Source: Streptomyces sp. NBC_00249 (GTDB taxonomy: Bacteria; Actinomycetota; Actinomycetes; Streptomycetales; Streptomycetaceae). From it: a stretch of DNA of 64,000 bases. Each line of letters begins with the position of its first letter. Position 1 is the first letter of the stretch. The notes beneath the pieces are model-generated. The model saw nothing but the letters and a program-made list of their open reading frames with translations, made no database searches and was not told the DNA's origin. The DNA lies in contig NZ_JAPEMV010000006.1 of NCBI RefSeq assembly GCF_026342355.1, forward strand, positions 310,001-374,000. Direction: 5' to 3'. The translations under genes and the position numbers were made by a program. This document shows positions 42,702 to 51,769 of this stretch, in pieces.

Positions 42702-44051
42702 CTACGCGTCCTGGAGCTCGCTCAGCTCCCGCAGGTACCCGCCGACGTCCACCTGGATGGAGGCTCCCGCGGTCCGCCCGTAGCGCGCCTCGATACGGCT
42801 CAGGTACGCGTCGATCTCCTCGCGCATCTCCCGGGCCGGGGGCAGGCCGACGTCACCGTCGACGATCCGCGCCACCCACCGCGCCTGCGCCTCCACGAGG
42901 CGGGTGATCGAGCCCACGGGACGGATCAGGCCGACGAAGTACAGGCCGGGGCGGTCGGGCGCGACGACGCGCTCGTACAGCTCGACCGCCTCCTGCCCCG
43001 GACCCGCCGGACATCCGGCGGGCAGGAAGGGGAAGTCCATGCGGAAGCCGGTGCAGTAGACGATCGCGTCCGCCTCCACGGCGCTTCCGTCGGTGAAGCT
43101 GACCTTCCCGCCGTCCAGGGACTCGATGGCGGGCCGGGGGATCACCGCGCCGTGCCGGATGCGGCTGAGGATCTCGTCCGAGATGGTCACGGCCGAGGAG
43201 AAGACGGCGTGGTCGGGTTCGGGCAGGCCGTAGTCGGACAGCTTCCCGCGCGCCACCAGCAGCGCCTGCTCGATGAAGCTCCGCTGCTCGGCGAAGGACA
43301 TGTCCTTCCACCACGGTGCGTCGGCGATCAGGTCCACGGACATGCCGAACAGCTGCTTGGGGACGACGTGCAGCGCGCGGCGGACGGAGAGCACGGTCTG
43401 CTCGGCGTGCCGGGAGAGGTCGGCGGCGATGTCCACCCCGGAGGCCCCCATCCCCACGACGACGACCCGCTGTCCGGCGAAGTCGCGGCCGTCGAGGTAG
43501 TCCATCGAGTGCAGGATCGTTCCTGCGAAGGAGTCGGCGCCCGGCGGCAGCGGATTCGGCAGCACCGCCTCCGTGTTGTGGCCCGACGCGACGATCACCT
43601 GCCCGAACCGCCGTACCGCCGTCTCCCCCCGGGCGTCGCGGCTGGTGACCGTCCAGGCGCCGTCGCCGTCCTGCCGTACGGAGAGCACCTCGGTCCGCAG
43701 TTCGACGCGGGGCAGCAGTCCGGCCCACTCGGCGAACGACCGCAGATAGGCGGCGACATCGCAGTGCCGGGGGTAGAGGGGCAGCTCGGACGGCATCGGG
43801 AAGTCGGCGTAACCGGTCAGCTGCTTGGCGCTGTTCAGGTGCAGCGACACATACGCCGGCCCCCGCTCGCCGGCACCCGGCTGGCGCCAGATCCCGCCCA
43901 CGTCCGGTGCCTTCTCCAGGCAGACGTAGTCGATCCCCCTGGCCGACAGGGCGTGCGCGACCGCCAGCCCCGACAGTCCCGCGCCGATGACGCACACGGT
44001 CGCCGCCGTGGGAACGCCGCCGGTACGTGACCCGTCCGAGGATCCCTCCAC
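42702..44051 (-). CDS. Flavin-containing monooxygenase
   Basis: 449 residues. FAD motif VIGAGLSGLAVAHAL, then YVSLHLNSAKQLTGYADFPMP (FMO-like), NADP motif VVVGMGASGVDIAADL and the late IVYCTGFRMDFPF. This is the class B flavoprotein monooxygenase layout; the FxGxxxHxxxY fingerprint is replaced by a FAGTILHSMDY variant. The GTG at 44051 is chosen for a GGAG eight bases upstream; GTG 44060 is also in frame. Its S. coelicolor counterpart next to the prenyltransferase (SCO7468) converts prenyltryptophan toward an indole acetonitrile, so the same pathway is plausible. Confidence 0.88.
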   Translation of the reverse strand: MEGSSDGSRTGGVPTAATVCVIGAGLSGLAVAHALSARGIDYVCLEKAPDVGGIWRQPGAGERGPAYVSLHLNSAKQLTGYADFPMPSELPLYPRHCDVAAYLRSFAEWAGLLPRVELRTEVLSVRQDGDGAWTVTSRDARGETAVRRFGQVIVASGHNTEAVLPNPLPPGADSFAGTILHSMDYLDGRDFAGQRVVVVGMGASGVDIAADLSRHAEQTVLSVRRALHVVPKQLFGMSVDLIADAPWWKDMSFAEQRSFIEQALLVARGKLSDYGLPEPDHAVFSSAVTISDEILSRIRHGAVIPRPAIESLDGGKVSFTDGSAVEADAIVYCTGFRMDFPFLPAGCPAGPGQEAVELYERVVAPDRPGLYFVGLIRPVGSITRLVEAQARWVARIVDGDVGLPPAREMREEIDAYLSRIEARYGRTAGASIQVDVGGYLRELSELQDA

Positions 44052-44122
44052 TGAACACACTCCGTCGTCGTCGCAACTGCCCCCGTGCGGGGGCCCGGAG
44101 GGCTCACGATACCGATCAAGGT

Positions 44123-46141
44123 CTATTCCCAGTCGTCCCAGGGCGGGTCCGTCTCGTCGAAGTCGAAGGGCGGTTCGTCGGGATCCGGCGCCTCGGAGCG
44201 CGCCGGGGCGGATGCCGGGGCGGCAGGGGCCGGAGCGGGAGCGGGAGCCGACTCGGGGGCGGGGGCCGACTCGGGGGCGGGCGCGGGGGTTTCGCACTGT
44301 GCCAGGGTGTCGAGGACGCCCTCGGCGTACTTCGCGAGCTTGGCCTCGCCGACCCCGCCGATGCCGCCCAGCTCCTCCACCGTCGCGGGGAGGCGGGTCG
44401 CGATCTCCCGCAGCGTCGCGTCGTGGAAGACGACGTACGCCGGCACGCCCTGCTCGCGCGCCGTCGCGGCCCGCCAGGCGCGCAGGGCCAGGAAGACCGG
44501 TTCGGCCGCGGCCGGCAGGTCGACCGGTACGCGGGCACCCTTCCCGGAGCGCGACCCGGACTCCTTGCGGGCGGGGCCGGCCGGCGCCTTCTCCTTGCGC
44601 ATCGGGACGCTGCGGCGCCCGCCCAGCACCTCGCCGCTGTCCTCCGTCAGTACGAGCGTCCCGTAGTCGCCCTCCACCGCCAGCAGCCGCAGCGCCAGGA
44701 GCTGGCGCACCACCCCGCGCCACTCCGCGGTGCCCAGGTCCGCGCCGACCCCGAAGACGGAGAGCCCGTCGTGGTCGAACTGGATGACCTTGGCGGTCTT
44801 CTTGCCCTGGAGGATGTCGATGATCTGGCCGGCGCCGAACTTCTGGCGCCGTTCCTTCGCGAGCCGCCATACGGTCGACAGCAGCTTCTGCGCCGCGACC
44901 GTACCGTCCCAGGACTCGGCGGGCGTCAGGCAGGTGTCGCAGTTGCCGCACGGCCCGCCGTGCTGCCCGAAGTACTCCAGCAGCCTTTCCCGGCGGCAGT
45001 CGACGGTCTCGCACAGCGCGAGCATGGCGTCCAGGTGCATGCCCAGCGAGCGGCGGCGCGCCTCGTCGCCCTCGGAACCGTCGATGAGCTTGCGCTGCTG
45101 GACCACGTCCTGCAGCCCGTACGCCAGCCACGCCGTGGCCGGCTCGCCGTCGCGGCCGGCGCGGCCCGTCTCCTGGTAGTAGCCCTCGACGGACTTCGGC
45201 AGGTCGAGGTGGGCCACGAAACGCACGTCAGGCTTGTCGATGCCCATGCCGAAGGCGATCGTGGCGACCACCACGACCCCTTCCTCCCGCAGGAAGCGCG
45301 CCTGGTTCGCCGCACGCGTCCTGGAATCCATCCCCGCGTGGTAGGCCACCGCGTCGATGCCCTGCTCCGCCAGGAACGCGGCGGTCTTCTCCACCGAGGC
45401 CCGGGAGAGGCAGTAGACGACTCCGGCGTCCCCGTCGTGCTCGGTGCGGATCAGCTCCAGCAGCTGCTTGAGCGGGTTGTTCTTCCCGACGATGCGGTAC
45501 TGGATGTTCGGCCGGTCGAAGCTGGCGACGAAGTGCCGGGCGTCCTCCAGGCGGAGCCGCGCCACGATCTCGGCATGGGTGGCCTCGGTGGCCGTCGCGG
45601 TCAGGGCGATCCGCGGGACCTTGGGCCAGCGCTCGTGCAGCATCGACAGGGCCAGGTAGTCGGGCCGGAAGTCGTGGCCCCACTGGGCGACGCAGTGTGC
45701 CTCGTCGATCGCGAAGAGCGACACCTTGCCCCGGTCGAGCAGCCGCTGCGTGCTCTCCCCGCGCAGCCGCTCGGGGGCCAGGTAGAGGAGGTCCAGCTCG
45801 TCGTCGAGGAAGGCCCGCTCGACGGCCTGCCGCTCGTGCGGGTCCTGCGTGGAATTCAGGAACCCGGCCCGCACCCCGAGGGCCGTGAGCGCGTTCACCT
45901 GGTCCTGCATCAGCGCGATGAGCGGCGAGATCACCACCCCCGTGCCCTCTCTGACCAGCGCCGGGATCTGGTAGCAGAGCGATTTGCCGCCGCCGGTCGG
46001 CATCAGCACGAGGGCGTCGCCGCCGCCGACGACCTGCTCGATGATCTCCTGCTGCTCACCGCGGAAGGAGCTGTATCCGAAGACGCGGTGCAGTACCTGC
46101 AGAGCATCGGAGATGTCGGGGGACGCGTCCGAAAGGGCCAT
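44123..46141 (-). CDS. recQ: ATP-dependent DNA helicase RecQ
   Basis: 672 residues: helicase domain with Walker A TGGGKS and box II DEAH, ATGTGK-like motifs through FGMGIDKPDVR and YYQETGRAGRDG, RQC zinc site (CRRERLLEYFG plus CGNCDTC), a winged helix, and a C-terminal HRDC domain. An acidic tail follows an Ala/Pro/Glu-rich spacer. It unwinds DNA in recombination and repair. ATG start, with the promoter in the short gap to the right. It looks like a resident housekeeping gene marking the boundary of the thiopeptide cluster. Confidence 0.95.
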   Translation of the reverse strand: MALSDASPDISDALQVLHRVFGYSSFRGEQQEIIEQVVGGGDALVLMPTGGGKSLCYQIPALVREGTGVVISPLIALMQDQVNALTALGVRAGFLNSTQDPHERQAVERAFLDDELDLLYLAPERLRGESTQRLLDRGKVSLFAIDEAHCVAQWGHDFRPDYLALSMLHERWPKVPRIALTATATEATHAEIVARLRLEDARHFVASFDRPNIQYRIVGKNNPLKQLLELIRTEHDGDAGVVYCLSRASVEKTAAFLAEQGIDAVAYHAGMDSRTRAANQARFLREEGVVVVATIAFGMGIDKPDVRFVAHLDLPKSVEGYYQETGRAGRDGEPATAWLAYGLQDVVQQRKLIDGSEGDEARRRSLGMHLDAMLALCETVDCRRERLLEYFGQHGGPCGNCDTCLTPAESWDGTVAAQKLLSTVWRLAKERRQKFGAGQIIDILQGKKTAKVIQFDHDGLSVFGVGADLGTAEWRGVVRQLLALRLLAVEGDYGTLVLTEDSGEVLGGRRSVPMRKEKAPAGPARKESGSRSGKGARVPVDLPAAAEPVFLALRAWRAATAREQGVPAYVVFHDATLREIATRLPATVEELGGIGGVGEAKLAKYAEGVLDTLAQCETPAPAPESAPAPESAPAPAPAPAAPASAPARSEAPDPDEPPFDFDETDPPWDDWE

Positions 46142-46253
46142 TCACGAAGCCTAACGTCACCCGCCGACACCCCGTCCCCACCCACCCGGGCCTGTGGACA
46201 ACCTCCCGGCCGGCCGGCCCCGCCGTCGGCTTCGGCGAGCCCGGCGCCGGCGA

Positions 46254-46381
46254 CCGTACGGAACCGGCGCAAGGACCACACCTGGCTCCCCGCCACGGCC
46301 CACCTCTCCCCGGACGCCGTCGCCCAGGCCTACGAGGCCCTGGACGCGGACGTGCCGTCCCCCCGGCGCGCCCGGCCCTGA
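46254..46381 (+). pseudogene. Possible gene remnant (C-terminal fragment)
   Basis: A plus-strand frame ending at 46381 codes for RRKDHTWLPATAHLSPDAV and further protein-like sequence with almost only G/C at third positions, but no start codon or intact upstream part is seen. It overlaps the end of the minus-strand dehydrogenase gene by about 50 bases. It may be the tail of a gene removed when the thiopeptide cluster inserted; a chance frame is the alternative. Confidence 0.3.
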
Positions 46382-48051
46382 GCCCGCTCCGGGCGCCGGC
46401 CCAGGGGAAGCAGGTACTGGAGGGGCTGCTCCAGGTCGTCCAGGGCGAGGAGTTCGTGCGCCAGGTCGTCGTGGAAGCCGCCCAGCGGGGTGCCGGCGAG
46501 GCCGAGGGCCCCCGCCGTCAGGAGGAGGTTCTGGGTGAGGTGACCGGCCTCCAGCAGGGCGAGGCGCAGGGCGCGCAGCCCGTAGCGGCGGCGCAGGAGG
46601 CCGAGGTCCGCGTACACGCCGAGCACCGCCGGGGAGCCGTCGACGCCGATCCAGTCCGGGTCCGTGTCCGGGCGGGAGAGGTACGTGGACAGGGGCTTGA
46701 TCTGTGCCGCCGGCGCCGCCGGGCCGATGCGGCGCAGCGTCCGGCGCTCGGGCACCGCTTCGTAGGTGCCGGCCGGGACCCCGGCCACGTCGAGGACCAG
46801 CAGGCGCACCCGGACCGTGTACAGGGCGCCCGCGCTGGGGTACGGGCGGCTGCCCGGGGTGTCGCTCCCGGACAGGGCGTGCCACAGCAGGGCGCCCAGG
46901 GCGTCGGCGTCCAGCGGTCCGGTGAGGGCGCCGCGCAGGGAGGACCGGCCGGCCAGCACGGTGCGCAGGGACACGTCCGGGAGCGGGCCGGCGGGGAGGT
47001 CGAGCTCCGGCCGGACGGTGGCCGGCCGGGGCGGCAGCGGGCGCAGCGCGGTGTCCTCGTTGCGGCCGATCTGGAACTTGCTGCGCTCCAGGTACTGGAG
47101 GTCGGGCGCGGTGTGGCCCGGGGGGAAGAAGGCGGGCGGCTCGTCGGTCTCCAGCAGGGTCCGGGCGGCGAGGCGGCACACGGCCCGCTCCTCGTCGGGG
47201 CTCACTCCGAGCCGGTTGAACAGCATGTGGAGCTGCGAGGCCCAGATCCAGGCGGTCGCGTCCTGCGCGGAGTCCTGTGCGGTGTCCTGTGCGGTGTCCT
47301 GTGCGGCGTCGTCCCCTCGCGCGGCGCGCAGGACCGCGTCGGCCTCGCGGACGCCGTCCGCCCACCGGCCGAGCCAGGGCACGGCGGTGCCGGCCGCGAG
47401 CCGTTCGCGCAGCCCGGCGGCGCGTCCGGCCAGGCCCGTACGCTGCGCCGCGTAGACGGTGTTGACGCGGGTGTGGACGGACGCACCGGGCAGCAGGGGG
47501 ATTTCCGTGACCCAGCGCCAGCCCGCCGCGTGGCCGCGCAGCCAGCGTGCGGCGGTGAGCCGGTCCATGCCGAGGGCCTCCGCGGTGGCGTGGGCGAGGT
47601 CCGCGGCGAGGGTGAGGCGCGCCGAGGCGGCGCCCCGGGCGGGCAGTTCGCGCAGGGCGTCGAGCGCGGCCCGGCTGGAGGCGGCGAACACCTCCTCGGC
47701 GACGGGCAGGGCCGCGGGGCCGCCGTAGCGGTCGGTCTCGGGCTCGTAGGGCACGGCGCGGACCTCCCCGTGGTAGGAGGGCCACGGCCCGGGCACGGAG
47801 GGGACCTCCTTGGCCGACCGGGCGAGCTGGTCCGGGAGTTCTGCGGCGGCACGCGGGCTCAGGCCGCGGACCCGGATCCGTACGTGGGGGCCGTCCTCGG
47901 CGTAGCGGATGAAGAACCAGCGGGTGGCGTCCCCGGAGGCGACCAGGCCGTCGAGGAGCGGGGCGGCTTCGTCCCGCAGGAACGCGTCGGTGTCCTCGGT
48001 GGTGGAGTGCAGGAAGAGGTGGTGGCTGTGCCAGGCGTCGGTGGTCGTCAT
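46330..48051 (-). CDS. lazF: Thiopeptide bifunctional elimination domain / azoline dehydrogenase (LazF-like)
   Basis: 573 residues. The N-terminal half (WHSHHLFLHS, RWFFIRYAEDGPHVRIRVRG) is the small LanB C-terminal-type domain that eliminates glutamate from glutamylated Ser. The second half is a SagB-like FMN dehydrogenase (RSSLRGALTG, PYPSAGALYTVRVRLLVLD, GVYADLGLLRRRYG, LEAGHLTQNLLL), which oxidises azolines to azoles. This exact fusion is LazF of the lactazole cluster. It is last in the operon and lies 59 bases after the YcaO gene. Confidence 0.92.
   Translation of the reverse strand: MTTTDAWHSHHLFLHSTTEDTDAFLRDEAAPLLDGLVASGDATRWFFIRYAEDGPHVRIRVRGLSPRAAAELPDQLARSAKEVPSVPGPWPSYHGEVRAVPYEPETDRYGGPAALPVAEEVFAASSRAALDALRELPARGAASARLTLAADLAHATAEALGMDRLTAARWLRGHAAGWRWVTEIPLLPGASVHTRVNTVYAAQRTGLAGRAAGLRERLAAGTAVPWLGRWADGVREADAVLRAARGDDAAQDTAQDTAQDSAQDATAWIWASQLHMLFNRLGVSPDEERAVCRLAARTLLETDEPPAFFPPGHTAPDLQYLERSKFQIGRNEDTALRPLPPRPATVRPELDLPAGPLPDVSLRTVLAGRSSLRGALTGPLDADALGALLWHALSGSDTPGSRPYPSAGALYTVRVRLLVLDVAGVPAGTYEAVPERRTLRRIGPAAPAAQIKPLSTYLSRPDTDPDWIGVDGSPAVLGVYADLGLLRRRYGLRALRLALLEAGHLTQNLLLTAGALGLAGTPLGGFHDDLAHELLALDDLEQPLQYLLPLGRRPERAQGRARRGDGTSASRAS
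47262..47309. repeat. 12-base tandem repeat, four units, inside the dehydrogenase fusion gene
   Basis: Encodes AQDTAQDTAQDSAQDA at the junction between the elimination and dehydrogenase domains; probably a linker that can vary in length by slippage. Confidence 0.7.
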
Positions 48052-48110
48052 CGCGTACGGTCCTCGCTGCGTCGGGAGAAGTCCGGAGGGGGCGGGGCGG
48101 GGCTGGCGGG

Positions 48111-50024
48111 TCAGGGGAAGGGGTGCGGGTGGAGCGCCAGGTCCTCGGGGCGCAGGGGCCGGTCCGTACGGCCGAGCCGGTAGGGCACCTCCAGCAGCCG
48201 GGGCAGGCCCCTGGTGCGGTGGTTGACGTGCCCGAAGGTCATGGGCAGGGAGCCGGGGACGACGACCTTCACGCAGTGCAGGCCGAGCCGTTCGCGGATG
48301 CCGGGCTCGCTCTGGTCGACGGCGATCACCTCCAGGCCGGCCCGGGAGAGGCGCTCCACGGTGGCCGTGAGCAGCCCGGCGAGGTCGGCGACGGGCTCGG
48401 GGGCGCCGGGCCAGGCCTCCTCGACCGTGCGGAGGGGGGTGTCGGCGAAGAGGAACTCCAGGCGGGGGGCGGCCTCGGGGAGGGTGTTCAGTCCGACGTG
48501 GTCGTCCAGGGCCGTGACCAGCTCGGGCCGTTCCAGCATCGGGCGCAGCCGTTCGGGGTCGCGCGGGCCGCCTTCAGCGAAGGAACGGTGCGCCGATTCC
48601 AGGACGTTGGTGACGACCTCGGCCACCGCGGAGCGGATCGCGGTCCGTGGGTCGTGGTGGGCGCCGGCCGCGAGGAACACGCGGGGGGCGTCCGGGTGCG
48701 TGCCCTCGTAGCGGCAGACGGCGACGACCGCCGGGATACCGAAGTCGTTGGTGGCGTCGAGGAGGAGGAGCCGGTAGCCGGCGAGGGCCGCGCGGTCCGC
48801 GAGCAGGGCCGTGTCGAGGTCGTCGGGGGGCGGTGCGAGGCGGGGCAGGGGGGTGGCCGCGTACCAGGCCATCAGGAAGGCGTCGCGTTCCGCGACCTCG
48901 AACAGGCCGTAGAGCGCGGCCTCTTCGGGGCTGTTGCCGAGGCCGCAGCCGTTGGAGGACTCGTAGGCGACGCGCGGCCGCTGCGGGTCCGGGACGTCCC
49001 AGTAGGCGACGTGTTCGGGGACGGCCGTGGCCCGGCCGCGGGTGAGGGACCAGCCCTGCACCCAGTCCAGTTCCAGGTCCGGTGTGTAGGGGACGGTCGC
49101 CGAGGCGGGGTGTCCGTGGTGGGCGGGGTCGGGCAGCCCGAGGCGGCGCGGGTCCACCGCCCGGTCGGGGCCGAGGTCGGCGAAGGAGGCGCGCAGGTCG
49201 GTGCGGCGGCCGGTGGGGCGCATGCCGGCGTACCGTTCGACGGCCTCGAAGAGGGCGATCCGCTCGCTGGCGGAGAAGTCGCGGGCCCGGCCGTAGCCGC
49301 CGTCGTCCAGGAGCCGGCCGTCGGTGACGAATGCGGTGGTCAGGCAGAAGGCCGAGTCCTCGGTACGGAACAGCCGGCGGACGGGGCCGAAGCGTTCGTC
49401 GTGCAGGGCCGTGCGCAGGCCGTCCGGGGTGGTGCGGGAGTTGGGTTCGCGCAGGACGTACGGGTCGGGGAGCGGGCGGGGTGCGGAGGGCAGCGGGGCG
49501 GCCCCCGTCGCGGTGTCGGAGGGCAGGGGGGCGCAGACGGCGCAGCCGCCGACGGGGCGGACGTGGTGGGTGGTCCAGGTGCCGCGGCCCTGGTGCAGGA
49601 CGTGGACGGCGGCCGTGCCCGCCGGGGAGGGGGCGTCCCCGTCGAGCAGGTCCTGTACGAGGGCGCCGAGGGACTCGGCGAGGGCCGGGGACGGCACGCC
49701 GCTCAGCTCCAGTTTCGGGCTGTGCCAGGGCACCCGGCCGCCGGCGGTGGCCAGCCGCTGGTACTCGGTGCAGGTCAGGCAGGCCGCCGCGGCGGGCCGC
49801 AGCACCGGGCCGACCACGGCGAGGGGCCCGTCGAAGCGCACCGGGACCAGGGTGACGGGGTGGGCCAGGGCGTGCCGGCTCAGCTCTTCGGCGAGTCCCA
49901 GGGTCCAGCGGGTCAGCAGGACCGCCGCCGGGCCGGAGGTGTGTGCCTTCGCGGTGTCCGCGTCGAGGACGGGCACGGGCAGGGCGCCCAGCGGGGAGGT
50001 CGTGGCGGGGGTCGTGGCGGTCAT
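48111..50024 (-). CDS. lazE: YcaO azoline-forming cyclodehydratase (LazE-like)
   Basis: 637 residues. The C-terminal two thirds is a YcaO domain with ATP-binding acids in ASERIALFEAVERYAG and ALYGLFEVAERDAFLMAWY, ending with the hallmark PHPFP. The N-terminal third carries two CxxC pairs (CLTC, CAVC), the zinc site of TOMM YcaO proteins. It converts Cys and Ser of the core to thiazolines and oxazolines using ATP. It starts at the ATGA overlap with the leader-binding protein gene, its obligate partner. Confidence 0.93.
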   Translation of the reverse strand: MTATTPATTSPLGALPVPVLDADTAKAHTSGPAAVLLTRWTLGLAEELSRHALAHPVTLVPVRFDGPLAVVGPVLRPAAAACLTCTEYQRLATAGGRVPWHSPKLELSGVPSPALAESLGALVQDLLDGDAPSPAGTAAVHVLHQGRGTWTTHHVRPVGGCAVCAPLPSDTATGAAPLPSAPRPLPDPYVLREPNSRTTPDGLRTALHDERFGPVRRLFRTEDSAFCLTTAFVTDGRLLDDGGYGRARDFSASERIALFEAVERYAGMRPTGRRTDLRASFADLGPDRAVDPRRLGLPDPAHHGHPASATVPYTPDLELDWVQGWSLTRGRATAVPEHVAYWDVPDPQRPRVAYESSNGCGLGNSPEEAALYGLFEVAERDAFLMAWYAATPLPRLAPPPDDLDTALLADRAALAGYRLLLLDATNDFGIPAVVAVCRYEGTHPDAPRVFLAAGAHHDPRTAIRSAVAEVVTNVLESAHRSFAEGGPRDPERLRPMLERPELVTALDDHVGLNTLPEAAPRLEFLFADTPLRTVEEAWPGAPEPVADLAGLLTATVERLSRAGLEVIAVDQSEPGIRERLGLHCVKVVVPGSLPMTFGHVNHRTRGLPRLLEVPYRLGRTDRPLRPEDLALHPHPFP

Positions 50025-51769
50025 CGTGCCTCCTCCGGGGCGTGCAGGACGGTGAAGCCGAACGCCCGCAGGAGGTCGAGGAGTTCGGGGTCGGTCGGGG
50101 CGGGTGCCCGTACGGGCCGGGGCTCCCCCGCCAGGGCGCGCAGGGCGTCCTGGAGGGCCTCCTCGCGGGCGGCGAGCCCGGCCAGCCAGCGGCCGGTCCA
50201 GCCGTCGTCCTCCCATACGGCGGTCCGTGCCCCGGCGGCGGCCAGCGGGGCCGCGGCGCCGCCCGAGGGCGGGGTGCGGCCCGGGGCTCCGGAGGCGGCG
50301 GCCACGGCGGCGAGCGCGGCGAAGGCCGCCGCGTCACCGGGGGTCGCCTCGACGGCCTCGCCCAGCGGCCGCCCGTCGGCGGTGCACCGCACCACGGCGT
50401 GGTACGCCTCCCGGTCCGGGGCGGCGCGGTGCACCTCCAGGCGGGCGGGCACGGCCAGGCGCAGGGTGAGCGTCCGCCACCAGTGCCGGACCTGCGGATG
50501 CCCGGACCAGTCGGCGGCGGGTACGGCGGTGCCGGCGGCCGGGCCCTGGGCGCGGTGGCGGGCGGCCGCCGTGCGCAGGGCCCGGCCCCGGGCGTGCGCG
50601 GGGTTCGCGCCGACGGTGAACCCGGCGCCGCCCAGGTGGAGTTCGGCGGTGCGGCAGAACAGCTCCAGGCGGGCCAGGTCCAGCCGGGGCGCGCCGGCGG
50701 CGGGCGCGCCCGGCCCGGCGAGGGCGGCGAGCGGGACCGGCAGTTGCCGCAGGTCCTCGGGGAGCGGCAGGGGCAGGACCCCGCACCGCTCGTCGCCGAG
50801 GGCGGTGACCCGGCGCAGGGCCTCGGCGAGGGTGGCGGCCGGGCCGAGGTCGGCCCGCCGGTCGGCGTCGAGCCGCAGGGGTCCGAGCCAGGTCCGGTAG
50901 TCGGCGCGCAGCGGGCCGGTGTCCGCGAGGAGGACGGCGGGCAGGCCGGGCAGCAGCCGCTCGTCGCCGCCCTCGCCCGCCGGGTCCGCCAGCCCGGCGG
51001 CCGCGCACAGCAGCCGGTGCGCGGCGGCGCCCGCGAGCAGCGCGACGGAGGCGGTGGCCGCCGCGGGTCCCGGGGAGGCGGGCCGGGTCTCCAGCGCCTC
51101 GGCGTCGGAACGGACCTGGGCCGCGCTGCCCGGGGCGGTGACGTAGCCGGACCCGCCGGACAGTCCGGCGGCGACGGCTCGCTCCGGACCGGCGCCGCGC
51201 GCGGTGAGCAGGATCCGGCCGTCGGGCAGGCCCGGATCGGCGGTGTGGGTGACGGCGGCCGCGCCCAGCGGCAGGGCCAGGGCGAGGGCCCGTCCGGCAG
51301 CCCGGGCGAGGGGGCCGTCGGGGGCGGCGGCCACCACCTCGGCCCGTGTCCCGGCGAGGGCGGCCGCCGCCGCACCGGGGCGCTCGGCGCTCTCCGCGAC
51401 CCACCGCGCGACGGGACCGGGCCCGGCGGGTTCCTCGGCCAGCAGCCCGTGCGCCTCCAGCTGCCCCACGAGGGTCTCCACCGCCGCGCGCACCCCGGAC
51501 CCGGGCTCCAGGGCGGCCAGCAGCTCCTCCAGCCGGCCGTCCCGCAACGGCCCCTCCAGGGACCGCCACAGCACGGGGAGCGCGGCACTCCCCTCCAACG
51601 TGACGCTCCCGCGCCGCCCCCGCAGGTGCAGCCCGGCCCGCAGCGGAGTCACGGCGACCCCGGGCCGCAACCGCCGCCCGGCCCGGGGCCCGGCGGGAGC
51701 CACCGGCGCGGGTGCGGCCGCGGCAGCGGGAGCGGGGCCGGTGGTGGGCAGGGGCGGGGTGGGGGTCAT
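50021..51769 (-). CDS. lazD: Leader-binding (RRE, Ocin-ThiF-like) cyclodehydratase partner (LazD-like)
   Basis: 582 residues, very Ala-rich. Residues 30-125 (GVAVTPLRAGLHLRGRRG, then an LVGQLEAHGLLAE winged-helix turn) fit the RiPP recognition element at the N-terminus of Ocin-ThiF-like proteins. A degenerate ThiF-like core and a C-terminal domain of the same family follow (GGAGFTVGANPAHARGRALR). It binds the precursor leader and presents the core to the YcaO enzyme. Position between the pyridine synthase and YcaO genes and ATGA overlaps on both sides match lazD. Confidence 0.85.
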   Translation of the reverse strand: MTPTPPLPTTGPAPAAAAAPAPVAPAGPRAGRRLRPGVAVTPLRAGLHLRGRRGSVTLEGSAALPVLWRSLEGPLRDGRLEELLAALEPGSGVRAAVETLVGQLEAHGLLAEEPAGPGPVARWVAESAERPGAAAAALAGTRAEVVAAAPDGPLARAAGRALALALPLGAAAVTHTADPGLPDGRILLTARGAGPERAVAAGLSGGSGYVTAPGSAAQVRSDAEALETRPASPGPAAATASVALLAGAAAHRLLCAAAGLADPAGEGGDERLLPGLPAVLLADTGPLRADYRTWLGPLRLDADRRADLGPAATLAEALRRVTALGDERCGVLPLPLPEDLRQLPVPLAALAGPGAPAAGAPRLDLARLELFCRTAELHLGGAGFTVGANPAHARGRALRTAAARHRAQGPAAGTAVPAADWSGHPQVRHWWRTLTLRLAVPARLEVHRAAPDREAYHAVVRCTADGRPLGEAVEATPGDAAAFAALAAVAAASGAPGRTPPSGGAAAPLAAAGARTAVWEDDGWTGRWLAGLAAREEALQDALRALAGEPRPVRAPAPTDPELLDLLRAFGFTVLHAPEEAR

